In this document: positions 21,930 to 29,826 of the stretch, piece after piece
Numbering within the stretch: position 1 is the first letter of the stretch
Layout: the number at the start of each line of letters is the position of its first letter
Source of the DNA: Ralstonia insidiosa
GTDB lineage: Bacteria > Pseudomonadota > Gammaproteobacteria > Burkholderiales > Burkholderiaceae
Direction: 5' to 3'
Length of the DNA: 64,000 nt
Assembly (NCBI RefSeq): GCF_008801405.1
Contig: NZ_VZPV01000001.1
Location: 3,286,001-3,350,000, forward strand
The notes under the pieces: model-generated
Seen by the model: only the letters and a program-made list of their open reading frames with translations
Database searches by the model: none
Told to the model about the DNA's origin: nothing
Made by a program: the position numbers and the translations under genes

Positions 21930-22385
21930 ATGCCCAAGCAAGTCAAGGTTTTGCGCGTTGTTGCCAAGCGGGACGGTTTTCGTCGTGCCGGCATGGAATT
22001 CGGCGCCGTTCCGAAAAATCTCCCGCTGGAAGAGATTCCTAAACACGTACACACGGCGATCACGGGCGACCCGTCTCTGGTCTCCTTCCAGGTCGTGATG
22101 CACCAGCGCGAGGACGGAACCCTTGTCGACATACCTCAGCCGGACTTGGACGACACGGACAGCCGCAAGGCTGAGCTGGAAAAACTGGCCGCAGCGCTGC
22201 AAGCCGACCAGGAGCGGCTTGACGCCCGCGCGATGGAACTGGATGACCGCCGGGACGAGCTGAGCAAACGCGAGCACGAGCTGGACGCGCGCCAGCACGA
22301 GCTGGACCAGCGCGAAGCCGGGTTGGCAGCGCGTGAGAAAGCCGTGGCCAAGGCCGAGTCCGCCACCAAGAAGTCGGGCGGTTAA
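21930..22385 (+). CDS. Mu gp35-like / HI1506-related protein
   Basis: A 151-residue protein with an N-terminal domain (KQVKVLRVVAKRDGFRRAGMEFG) typical of the HI1506/gp35-related proteins found after the capsid gene of Mu-like phages. From about 75 on it is a long charged coiled coil (RKAELEKLAAALQADQERLDARAMELDDRRDELSKREHELDARQ), longer than in most relatives. It starts after a clear AGGAGGG ribosome site. The role in the head or connector is unknown. Confidence 0.8.
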   Translation: MPKQVKVLRVVAKRDGFRRAGMEFGAVPKNLPLEEIPKHVHTAITGDPSLVSFQVVMHQREDGTLVDIPQPDLDDTDSRKAELEKLAAALQADQERLDARAMELDDRRDELSKREHELDARQHELDQREAGLAAREKAVAKAESATKKSGG

Positions 22386-22391
22386 GCGGCC

Positions 22392-22808
22392 ATGACGTAC
22401 TGCACCCAGGCCGACCTAGTGCGCGAGTTCGGCACCGAAGAGCTGGTCCAGCTCACGGACCGCGCCGATCCGCCCACCGGTCAGATCGACGCGGAGCGCG
22501 TGGCCCAGGCCATCGAGACGGCCACCGCCGAAATCAACGTGTACCTGGAGGGGCGCTACCCCTTGCCGCTGGCCAGCACGCCCACCGTGCTGCGCCGCGT
22601 GGCGGTCGACCTGGCGCGGTACTACCTGTCCAACGACGTCCTGGACGACTCCCCGGTGGCGCTGCGCTATGCACGCCAGCTCAAGCTGCTGCGGGGCATC
22701 GCTGACGGCACGCTGTCGCTGGGCCTAGATACGGCGGGAGTCGTCCAGCTGCCGGCCAACACGGTCCAGGTGTCCGCAGGCCGCAACGACTGGGGGAACA
22801 ACTGGTGA
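22392..22808 (+). CDS. Head-completion protein, Mu gp36-like (DUF1320)
   Basis: A 138-residue protein of the DUF1320 family: YCTQADLVREFGTEELVQLTDR, then RVAQAIETATAEINVYLEGRYPLPL and VLRRVAVDLARYYLSND. Family members form the connector between head and tail. It overlaps the gp37-like gene by 4 nt. Confidence 0.93.
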   Translation: MTYCTQADLVREFGTEELVQLTDRADPPTGQIDAERVAQAIETATAEINVYLEGRYPLPLASTPTVLRRVAVDLARYYLSNDVLDDSPVALRYARQLKLLRGIADGTLSLGLDTAGVVQLPANTVQVSAGRNDWGNNW

Positions 22809-23260
22809 GCGCGACCGGAGACTACTTCGCCATCGAACAGCCGCTGGTCGACCGCATCAAGGTTGTGCTCCCAGACGTGCCCCACGTCATCACCGCCGAA
22901 GACGCCGAAACCGCCAAGGATTGGCGCAGAGCGCCCAAGGCGGCTCACGTCATCTATGTGGGCGATGAGGTCGGTCAAGGCGCTGCCATGCAGGGCGGCG
23001 GCGGTGTCCAGCTCACGTCGCAGCTCTGGATGGTTGTGCTGCAGGTCAAGCACTCCGGAACCGTCCAGAGCGGTGCAGGCGCGCGACGCATTGCCGGCCC
23101 CCTGATCTGGCAGCTCCTCCAGGGCTTGGTGGGACACCAGCTGCTGCCCACCTGGGCTCCGTTGCGCCGCGCGCCCGGTCCGAAGGCAGGCTATCAGGAC
23201 GGTTTCGGCTACTACCCCTTTGTTTTCCGCACCAACAACCTGATTCGAGGAAAAGCATGA
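22805..23260 (+). CDS. Tail-completion protein, Mu gp37-like
   Basis: A 151-residue protein of the gp37 (DUF1834) family, starting with GTG in a GTGA overlap. It has IEQPLVDRIKVVLPDVPHVITAEDAETAKDWRRAPKAAHVIYVGDEVG and a C-terminal LLPTWAPLRRAPGPKAGYQDGFGYYPFVFRTN. This fold resembles minor tail or tail-terminator proteins. It is coupled to the next small gene by an ATGA overlap. Confidence 0.88.
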   Translation: MSATGDYFAIEQPLVDRIKVVLPDVPHVITAEDAETAKDWRRAPKAAHVIYVGDEVGQGAAMQGGGGVQLTSQLWMVVLQVKHSGTVQSGAGARRIAGPLIWQLLQGLVGHQLLPTWAPLRRAPGPKAGYQDGFGYYPFVFRTNNLIRGKA

Positions 23261-23433
23261 CCACCCAAAGCAAGGTCGCCATCGAACTGCTCAAGCCGCA
23301 CAAGCACGACGGCGAGAAAAAGGACGCAGGCACCACGATCCACGTCCACGAGCACGACGCCGAATGGCTGAAACAGCACGGCGTGGGCAAGGCGGTCGCA
23401 ACCGAGACCGCACCCAGCAGCCGCCAGCGTTAA
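23257..23433 (+). CDS. Small conserved phage protein (DUF7210-like)
   Basis: A 58-residue protein (MTTQSKVAIELLKPHKHDGEK...) that starts in an ATGA overlap with the gp37-like gene. The segment VAIELLKPHKHDG...TIHVHEHDAEWLKQHGVG resembles short proteins found between gp37 and the tail genes in Mu-like and other phages, sometimes listed as DUF7210. It is short but its position and codon use support it. Confidence 0.7.
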   Translation: MTTQSKVAIELLKPHKHDGEKKDAGTTIHVHEHDAEWLKQHGVGKAVATETAPSSRQR

Positions 23434-23472
23434 ACGCCCGGTCGCACTTTCTCAACTCCCGGAGAACCCAGC

Positions 23473-24237
23473 ATGGATTTGCAACCCTACTACTACGGCC
23501 AGGGCAAGGTCTTTGGCGGCATGCGCGTCAACGGCGTCGTGAAGTCGCTGCGTTGGCTGCTCGATGTCAGCGCCCTGGATGCCGAATTCCAGGTCGAAGT
23601 GAAGAAGGCCAAGGAAAGCTACTCGGGCCAGGCCGCGACGGTGGTCAAGATCATCGCCGGCAAGTCGGCCAGTCTGTCGATGACTGCGATGCAGCGTTCG
23701 TCCGAAAACCTGGCGCTGTTCCTGCACGGCACCGCCACCAAGGGCATCGCCGGCACTGTGACCGGTGAAGCGCTGCCCGCTGGGCTCGCTGCAGGCGACC
23801 GTATCGCGCTCGCGCACCCGGCCGTCACAAATCTGGTGCTGACCGATGCGGCGGCGACGCCGGTGCCAGTGGATGCGTCCAAGTACGTCCTGGACCCGAC
23901 CTACGGGGCCATCGACATCAAGGATGTGACCGGCACCACGCAGCCCTGGAAGGCAGCCTACTCGTACGGCGCGGCCGAATCGGTGTCGATCTTTACGTCG
24001 CCGCAGCCCGAGTTCTTCCTGCGCTACGAGGGCATCAACCTGGCCGACGAAGGCAAGCCGGTGATCGCCGAGTTCTACCGCGTGTCGACCGATCCGCTCA
24101 AGAAGCTGTCGATGATCAGCTCGGGCGATATCGCAGGCATGGAGGTGACTGGCGAAATCATGCTGGACCCGACGCGCGCCTACAGCGCCGAGTTCGGCCA
24201 GTTCGGCCGCCTCGTGCAGTTGCCGGCTGCCGCTTAA
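23473..24237 (+). CDS. Phage tail tube protein
   Basis: A 254-residue protein that is beta-rich throughout (YYYGQGKVFGGMRVNGVVKSLRWLLDVSALDAEFQVEV, GYISDTP-type IDIKDVTGTTQPWKAAYSYG, AAESVSIFTSPQPEFFLRYEGINLADEGKPVIAEFYRVSTDPLKKLSMIS). Its place just before frameshifted chaperones and the tape measure identifies it as the tail tube of a non-contractile tail. No sheath gene precedes it, unlike in Mu. Confidence 0.85.
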   Translation: MDLQPYYYGQGKVFGGMRVNGVVKSLRWLLDVSALDAEFQVEVKKAKESYSGQAATVVKIIAGKSASLSMTAMQRSSENLALFLHGTATKGIAGTVTGEALPAGLAAGDRIALAHPAVTNLVLTDAAATPVPVDASKYVLDPTYGAIDIKDVTGTTQPWKAAYSYGAAESVSIFTSPQPEFFLRYEGINLADEGKPVIAEFYRVSTDPLKKLSMISSGDIAGMEVTGEIMLDPTRAYSAEFGQFGRLVQLPAAA

Positions 24238-24258
24238 CGCCAGGAGCAGCCGGAAGCT

Positions 24259-24603
24259 ATGAGCCTGACGACAACGGTCCCCATCGGCACGCACACCGTC
24301 CTGGTGCGCGAGCTGACGGTGGAAGAGATCCGTGCCTGGTTCGCGCGCATACGGGACCCTCAGCAACAGCTCGACGTGGTCGATGCGCTGATGTTCCGCG
24401 ACGTGTCTGTCGCAGACATCCTAGCCAGCACCGACCTGACGGCGGAAGCCTTTGGCAGCCTGGCGCCGAGCGAGATCCGCACGCTGATCGAAAAGATCAA
24501 GGAGGTGAACCCGGATTTTTTCGAGCTGCGGGCACGGCTGGCGGAAATCGGAAATCGCGCCGCGCCCGACCTGGCGAGTTCGAGCGCACCGTCTGTGCCC
24601 TGA
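24259..24603 (+). CDS. Tail assembly chaperone (gpG-like)
   Basis: A 114-residue protein with the layout of small tail assembly chaperones: a beta-like start (VPIGTHTVLVRELTVEEIRAWFARI), acidic helices (DALMFRDVSVADILASTDLTAEAFGSLAPSEIRTLIEKIKEVNPDFFELRARLAEI) and a short tail. It lies between tail tube and tape measure, where lambda has G and GT. A slippery heptamer at 24516-24522 can shift ribosomes into a longer product. Confidence 0.82.
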   Translation: MSLTTTVPIGTHTVLVRELTVEEIRAWFARIRDPQQQLDVVDALMFRDVSVADILASTDLTAEAFGSLAPSEIRTLIEKIKEVNPDFFELRARLAEIGNRAAPDLASSSAPSVP

Positions 24604-24692
24604 TCAGGCTCGGGCATCCGAACGCCTGGAAGTACCCCTGGGCCGTCTACCTGGCGGCCTGGGAAGAGATCAAGCAATCCAACCAGAAGTAA
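24259..24692 (+). CDS. Frameshifted tail assembly chaperone (gpGT-like)
   Basis: A -1 shift at T-TTT-TTC (24516-24522) replaces the last 26 residues of the short chaperone with a 56-residue extension ending in EFERTVCALIRLGHPNAWKYP and a tail WAVYLAAWEEIKQSNQK. That extension has no start of its own and looks like the T-part of siphovirus chaperones. The slippery site is in the exact phase needed. The fused product would be 144 residues. Experimental frameshifting is not shown here but is well known for this gene pair in tailed phages. Confidence 0.82.
24516..24522 (+). other. -1 ribosomal frameshift site TTTTTTC
   Basis: The heptamer T TTT TTC matches the X XXY YYZ slippery rule in the zero frame (codons TTT 24517-24519 and TTC 24520-24522). 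The -1 frame is open from here to 24692. Confidence 0.8.
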
Positions 24693-24693
24693 C

Positions 24694-24727
24694 CCCGCGC
24701 CGTACCGGCAACACGGCACGGCGCGGG
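24694..24727 (+). terminator. Hairpin before the tape measure gene
   Basis: CCCGCGCCGT (24694-24703) pairs with ACGGCGCGGG (24718-24727), followed by CTTTAACC. It may be a partial terminator that lowers tape measure expression relative to tube and chaperones. Confidence 0.5.
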
Positions 24728-24748
24728 CTTTAACCGTCTACCGTCGCC

Positions 24749-27700
24749 ATGGATATCGAACTGAGTCTGAAGCTCAAGCTGTTGGCCCAAGAGTTCGTCC
24801 GGGCCATGGGCGAGACGACGTCGGAGACGGATCGGTCCTTTAACACCATGCGTCAAGGCGCCCGAGCGGCGTCCGACGACATCGAGACAGCGTTTAACAC
24901 GCTGGGCATCCAGAGTTCCAATCAGATTCTGGCTGGCATCGAGCGGATCGAAGCCGCCTACAAGCGCCTGGCCAGCAGCGGCGAGGCGTCGACGCAAGAC
25001 CTGATCCGCGCAGCACGTGCAGCCAAACAGGAGATCGAGCAGCTGAACCGCTCGATGTCGACAGACAACACGGCCGCCGCCTGGGGCACGCTGGGCGTGC
25101 GCTCCCTCAAAGACATCCAGGTCGAGATCTCGCAGGTCCGCTCGGCGTACTACACGCTGGCCGCCAGCGGCAAGGCATCGATGGCCGACCTGGAGCGAGC
25201 GGCTGCAGCCGCCGACCAGCGCATTGCCGAGCTGCAGCGCGAGATCGCTGGTACCAGTTTCGAGGATGGCTTTGTCACGCTGGGCATCCGGTCGTTTGAG
25301 GAGCTGCGCGCCGAGATCGCCCGCGTACGTGATGCCTACCAGGTCCTGGCCAACTCCGGACGCTTGAGTGGTGTCGAGCTGGCGCGGGCTGCAGAAGCTG
25401 CAGAGAGCCGCATCGCTGCTCTGAACCGGGAGCTGAAAGGCGACAAGGCCGACGCCGGCATCGAGGCGTATCGCACGCTAGGCATCCGCGCCTTTGCCGA
25501 CATCCGTGCCGAGGTCGAACGCACGCAGGCCGCGTATCGCACGCTGTCGCAAAGCGGCAAGCTGTCGGCCGAAGAGCAGGCGCGCGCCTTGGCCGCCACC
25601 CGTGAACGTGTCGCTGCGCTCAAGCGCGAGCTGGCCACGGCCGGCAACGAACAAGCGTACGAGGTCCTGGGCCTGCGCTCCCTGCAGGCGGTACGCGCCG
25701 AACTGGCGCAGACCGAGGCCGCGTATAAGCGCCTGGCCACGACGGCCAACCTGCCGGCCGCAGAACTGTCGCGCGCAGCCACGGCCGCGCGCCTGCGCAT
25801 GCGTGAGCTGAACACTGAGCTGAACGGCGGTGTCGCTGCAGCGCAGGCGCACAACGGTGCCATGGGCGGTGTTGTGCAGTCGGTGCTTGCGGCGGCGGCG
25901 GCCTATGTCGGCTTCCAGACCGTTCTGTCCGGCGCACGCATGGCCATGCAGGATGCGCTGGCGCTGGACCGCATCAAGACCGGTTTAACGGCGATCACGG
26001 GATCGTCTGAGAAAGCAACGGCTGAGTTTGGGTTCATCCGCCAGGAAGCCCAGCGCCTGGGCCTGGACCTGGCCACCGTCTCCAAGGAATACACCAAGCT
26101 GGCCGCCGCAACGCGTGGCACCACCCTGGAGGGGCAGAAGACCCGCGACGTTTTCTCCGCCGTCACCGAGGCGTCCACGGTGCTGGGCCTGTCGTCCGAG
26201 GAGACGGCCGGGGCGCTGCTGGCCATCCAGCAGATGGTGAGCAAGGGCACGGTGGCGGCCGAAGAGCTGCGCGGCCAGCTCGGCGAGCGTCTGCCTGGCG
26301 CGTTCCAGATCGCAGCTCGTGCCATGGGTGTGACCACCCAGGGCCTGGGCCACATGCTGGAGCAAGGCGGCGTCGCGGCCGACGTGTTCCTGCCCAAGTT
26401 CGCGGCCGAGCTGCGCAAGACATTCCAGGACGGTCTGCCGGCGGCGATGACATCGGCCCGCGCCGAGTTTGCCCGCCTACAGAACCAAGTGTTCGAGACG
26501 GCCGCATCGGTTGGTAAGTCGGGGCTTAACGAGCGCCTGGCCGAGGCCGCACACTTGCTGTCCGAGAAGCTGGCCGATCCGCGCGTGCAGCAGTTCCTGC
26601 GCGAGACGGGCATTTCGCTGGGCAACATGGCCGTTGCCGTGGCCAAGGTCTCGGGCGAGCTGGTCAAGATCGGCCAGATCGCCGGTGCCGGGCTCCTGGT
26701 TGGCAAGCTGACGGGTGGATTCGCTGCCGCTGGCCAAGCTGCCGCCGAAGCCGGCCGCCAGGTCGGTGTCCTGCAGGCTGGCGCCATGGCGCTGTCGCGC
26801 TTGAGCGTCTACCTGACTATCGGCCTGATCGGCATCGAGGCCGTGCGCGCTGGCGTCAAGCTGCTGTCGGACTACGCCCTGGAGCATCGGTCGCTAGGCG
26901 AAGCCGAGCGTGCCCGCATGGCCCAGCTCCAGGGGCAACTGCCGGCGCTCAAGGCCGCGACCGAAGCCCAGCAGCAGTACGCCAACGTGCAGCTGCGTTC
27001 GGCTGACGAGCTGCTGAAGCTGTCGCCCCAGCAGCTGGCCGCCTACCGCGAGCAACTGGCCGCCAAGAAGGCGCTGCAGCTGGCGGAGATGGGCCTGGCC
27101 ATGCGTACCGAGGAGCTGACCGGCCTGCAGCTGCAGCAGGAAAAAGGCGGTCGTAACAGCGCCAGCATGGTGAAGCTGCTGTCCGAGCAGCACGCCGAGG
27201 CCGGCCGCCAGGCGCAACGCTGGCAGGTCGAGCTGGGCCAGACCAACGCCGCGCTGACCGCCCTGGACGCTGCCACCAAGGGCACCGCGAGCAACGTTAA
27301 GGCAACCATCCTGCCGGCGGTCAATCAGCTGCTGGCGGCATTCGATGCCCAGATTGCCCGCAGCCCGGAAGTCGCCACGGCCCTGGGCAAGGTGTTCGAG
27401 GGCCTGGACAGCAACAACCTGGCCAGCGTCCAGGCCGTGGTGGCCACCCTGGACGAGCTGGCCGTGCGCGGCAAGGCGAGCGCCCTGCAGATCCGTACGG
27501 CGCTGGAAAAGGAGCTGAACAACATCCCGCTCGATGGCCTGGTGCGTTTCCAGACCATCGCGCAGGCAGCGTTCGGTAGCAGCGCCGATGATGCACGCCG
27601 GCTCTCCAGCGTCCTGGACACCACGTTAAAGATCGCCCTGGACAAGATGGGGCTGTCTGTCGAGTCCGCGCGCACGGGCCTATCCAAGCAGTTTGCAGAC

Positions 27701-29428
27701 ATCCAGATGGCGTTCGATGCGTTGGTGTCCAACGCTCGCGTCAAGGCCCCGGAGATCCGTGCGGCCACCGAGAAGCTGATCGACTCGGCCAAGACTGCGC
27801 AGGAGCTGCAGGCAGTGCAAGCGCAGCTGAACAGCCTGGCAGATAGTGGCCGCGCGTCGGCCGACCTGATGGCCGCCTCGTTCGCCAAGGTGACCAACCG
27901 CCTGCGCGAGTTGTCGTCTGCCAGCGTGCAGGCGGCCCGCGACCAGACCCAAGTGGTGCAGGCCCAGGCGGAGGCGCAGCGCGCGACAAACGACGTCACG
28001 CGCGCCAATGCTCAGCTCGTGCGAGAAGGCCGGGCGCTGTACGTCGCCCAGACCAAGGCCCAGCAGGAAGGCACGCTGGCGGCCAAGGATGCCGCCGTAG
28101 CCCAGCAGGCCGTCGTGGATGCCGCCCGCGCCGCCGTCGCTGCAGCCGAGGCCGAGGCCCGCGCGCAGAAGGACGCAGCTGCTGCAGTCGAAGCCCAAGC
28201 CCGAGCCAAGGAAGCCGAGCGCCGCGCCCAGCTCGAAGACACCGACAAGGCACGCCTGGCGTCCGAGCTGGCCAAGGCCACTGCAGATGAAGCCGCGCGC
28301 CTGGCTGAGAACAGCCGCCAGGCCGCCATCGAGGCCAAATCGTTGGCGGATGGCTGGAGCGCCGTGGCCGACCAGGCCAAGGCTGCCGCCAGCGACGTGG
28401 CCGAAGCTGGCAACGCTGGTGGGGAAGCTGGCCAGAAGGTTGCCGGCAGTATCGGTGACGGTGTTGCGACGATCATCAACGGCATCCGCGAAAGCGTGCG
28501 GGCACTAGGCGACGATGCCGAACAGCGCTTCGCCCAGATGACCGGCATGTTTAACGGGCCGACTGACGCGGCGGGCAAACTCGCCAAGAGCCTGGCTGAC
28601 GCCCGCTTCGAGCTGGGGTACCTGCAGAGCAACAAGCCCATTGGGGACGCCGTTGGCCTGAGCACGGCACTGGTCAACATGGCCCAGGCTGCAGCGCGCG
28701 TGAAGGTCGATACGCTGGAGAGTCGCGTCAACATTGAGCGGATGGCCGCCAGCGCGCTGGCTGGCGCCAACGCTGCGCAGTTGCTCGCACGTGGCTACAG
28801 CGGTGTCGGCGACGCCATCCGCCAAAGCACGCGCGACGCCGTCTCACAGTCGGAGAGCCTGGCCAGCAATGCGCGCGGCATCCACGAAGAGCTGCTGCGC
28901 ATGCAGGGCAAGGAAGAGGAAGTCGAACAGCGCCGCTACAAGCAGCGCCTGCTCGATCTCGACCTGGAATTCAAGATCGCCAACGCCAAGATGGTGACGG
29001 CCCAGGCTGAAGCCAAGACGCCAGAAGACCGGGCCGCGCTCGCCCAAGCCGCCCGCGACCTGCAGACGGGCTATCAAAGCGCCAAAGCCGACCTGGCCGA
29101 GATCCACAAACGGACCATGGCCGATATCGCCGATGAGAAGCGCGCCAAGCAGCAGGCTGCCGAAGAAGAGGCGCGGCGCACAGAGGAGCAGCGCCTGCAG
29201 GCCCTGCAGACAGCCGCCCAGGAAAAGACAACCAACCGACTGGATGCGGTCGATCAATCAGCTCAGCAGGCGTCTGCTGCTGCCTCTGCAGCCAATGCGC
29301 AGACGGAACCGGCCAGGCGCGTACGCATTGAGCTGGCGACGAAAGACGGAACCATCGAGGCCGACATCAATGCCAAGGATGAAGACGCATTTATCAGACT
29401 CATGCAGCAAGCGAAGGAGCGCGCGTAA
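24749..29428 (+). CDS. Tape measure protein with five N-terminal repeats
   Basis: A 1559-residue helical protein that sets tail length. Residues about 48-365 are five tandem units of 63-66 residues, each starting (Y/F/W)xTLG(I/V)RS, then a helix (e.g. IRAEVERTQAAYRTLSQSG), and ending in a second helix (e.g. ARALAATRERVAALKREL). The tape-measure N-terminal domain follows at about 400-570 (ITGSSEKATAEFGFIRQEAQRLGLDLATVSKEYTKLAAA..., GTVAAEELRGQLGERLPGAFQIAARAMG). Hydrophobic segments occur near 660-700. The rest is coiled coil rich in Ala, Gln and Glu. The length would suit a tail of over 200 nm if the usual 0.15 nm per residue holds. Confidence 0.93.
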   Translation: MDIELSLKLKLLAQEFVRAMGETTSETDRSFNTMRQGARAASDDIETAFNTLGIQSSNQILAGIERIEAAYKRLASSGEASTQDLIRAARAAKQEIEQLNRSMSTDNTAAAWGTLGVRSLKDIQVEISQVRSAYYTLAASGKASMADLERAAAAADQRIAELQREIAGTSFEDGFVTLGIRSFEELRAEIARVRDAYQVLANSGRLSGVELARAAEAAESRIAALNRELKGDKADAGIEAYRTLGIRAFADIRAEVERTQAAYRTLSQSGKLSAEEQARALAATRERVAALKRELATAGNEQAYEVLGLRSLQAVRAELAQTEAAYKRLATTANLPAAELSRAATAARLRMRELNTELNGGVAAAQAHNGAMGGVVQSVLAAAAAYVGFQTVLSGARMAMQDALALDRIKTGLTAITGSSEKATAEFGFIRQEAQRLGLDLATVSKEYTKLAAATRGTTLEGQKTRDVFSAVTEASTVLGLSSEETAGALLAIQQMVSKGTVAAEELRGQLGERLPGAFQIAARAMGVTTQGLGHMLEQGGVAADVFLPKFAAELRKTFQDGLPAAMTSARAEFARLQNQVFETAASVGKSGLNERLAEAAHLLSEKLADPRVQQFLRETGISLGNMAVAVAKVSGELVKIGQIAGAGLLVGKLTGGFAAAGQAAAEAGRQVGVLQAGAMALSRLSVYLTIGLIGIEAVRAGVKLLSDYALEHRSLGEAERARMAQLQGQLPALKAATEAQQQYANVQLRSADELLKLSPQQLAAYREQLAAKKALQLAEMGLAMRTEELTGLQLQQEKGGRNSASMVKLLSEQHAEAGRQAQRWQVELGQTNAALTALDAATKGTASNVKATILPAVNQLLAAFDAQIARSPEVATALGKVFEGLDSNNLASVQAVVATLDELAVRGKASALQIRTALEKELNNIPLDGLVRFQTIAQAAFGSSADDARRLSSVLDTTLKIALDKMGLSVESARTGLSKQFADIQMAFDALVSNARVKAPEIRAATEKLIDSAKTAQELQAVQAQLNSLADSGRASADLMAASFAKVTNRLRELSSASVQAARDQTQVVQAQAEAQRATNDVTRANAQLVREGRALYVAQTKAQQEGTLAAKDAAVAQQAVVDAARAAVAAAEAEARAQKDAAAAVEAQARAKEAERRAQLEDTDKARLASELAKATADEAARLAENSRQAAIEAKSLADGWSAVADQAKAAASDVAEAGNAGGEAGQKVAGSIGDGVATIINGIRESVRALGDDAEQRFAQMTGMFNGPTDAAGKLAKSLADARFELGYLQSNKPIGDAVGLSTALVNMAQAAARVKVDTLESRVNIERMAASALAGANAAQLLARGYSGVGDAIRQSTRDAVSQSESLASNARGIHEELLRMQGKEEEVEQRRYKQRLLDLDLEFKIANAKMVTAQAEAKTPEDRAALAQAARDLQTGYQSAKADLAEIHKRTMADIADEKRAKQQAAEEEARRTEEQRLQALQTAAQEKTTNRLDAVDQSAQQASAAASAANAQTEPARRVRIELATKDGTIEADINAKDEDAFIRLMQQAKERA

Positions 29429-29826
29429 TGAAGCTCACTAACCAGGTCTCAGGCGTGGTGCTGCAGCTTCACCACGATCTGCTTTGGACTGATGAGCACT
29501 CCTGGACAAAGGCGGTCACCACTACGACCTATGCCATCACCGGTGCGCTGCTTGTGCAGGCCGCCACGCGCAAGACCGGCCGCCCGATCACCCTGGCGCC
29601 ACCCAACGAGGAAATGGCCTGGTTGCCACGCTCTACGGTCGACGCGCTGCACGACTGGGCCGATATCGCAGGGCTGCAGATGACGCTGGAAATGGAAGAC
29701 GGCAAGACCCGCAACGTCCAGTTCCGCCATGCCGACGGCGCCATGGATTCGCGGCCAGTCAAAGGTTTCCCTTCTCCCCAGCCAGACGATCCGTTCCTGG
29801 CCACGATCCGCTTGATGGAGATCTAA
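29428..29826 (+). CDS. Tail protein following the tape measure
   Basis: A 132-residue protein whose ATG overlaps the tape measure stop. It is beta-rich (LTNQVSGVVLQLHHDLLWTDEHSWTKAVTTTTYAITGALLVQAATRKTGRPITL) with a C-terminal segment GLQMTLEMEDGKTRNVQFRHADGAMDSRPVKGF. Proteins of this kind follow the tape measure in B3-type phages and are probably distal tail or tip components. The next gene starts immediately after its stop. Confidence 0.75.
   Translation: MKLTNQVSGVVLQLHHDLLWTDEHSWTKAVTTTTYAITGALLVQAATRKTGRPITLAPPNEEMAWLPRSTVDALHDWADIAGLQMTLEMEDGKTRNVQFRHADGAMDSRPVKGFPSPQPDDPFLATIRLMEI

Noticed and set aside
24891..25860. CRISPR-like or DNA tandem repeat
   Set aside because: The repetition is at protein level only (63-66 codons) and the DNA copies have diverged.
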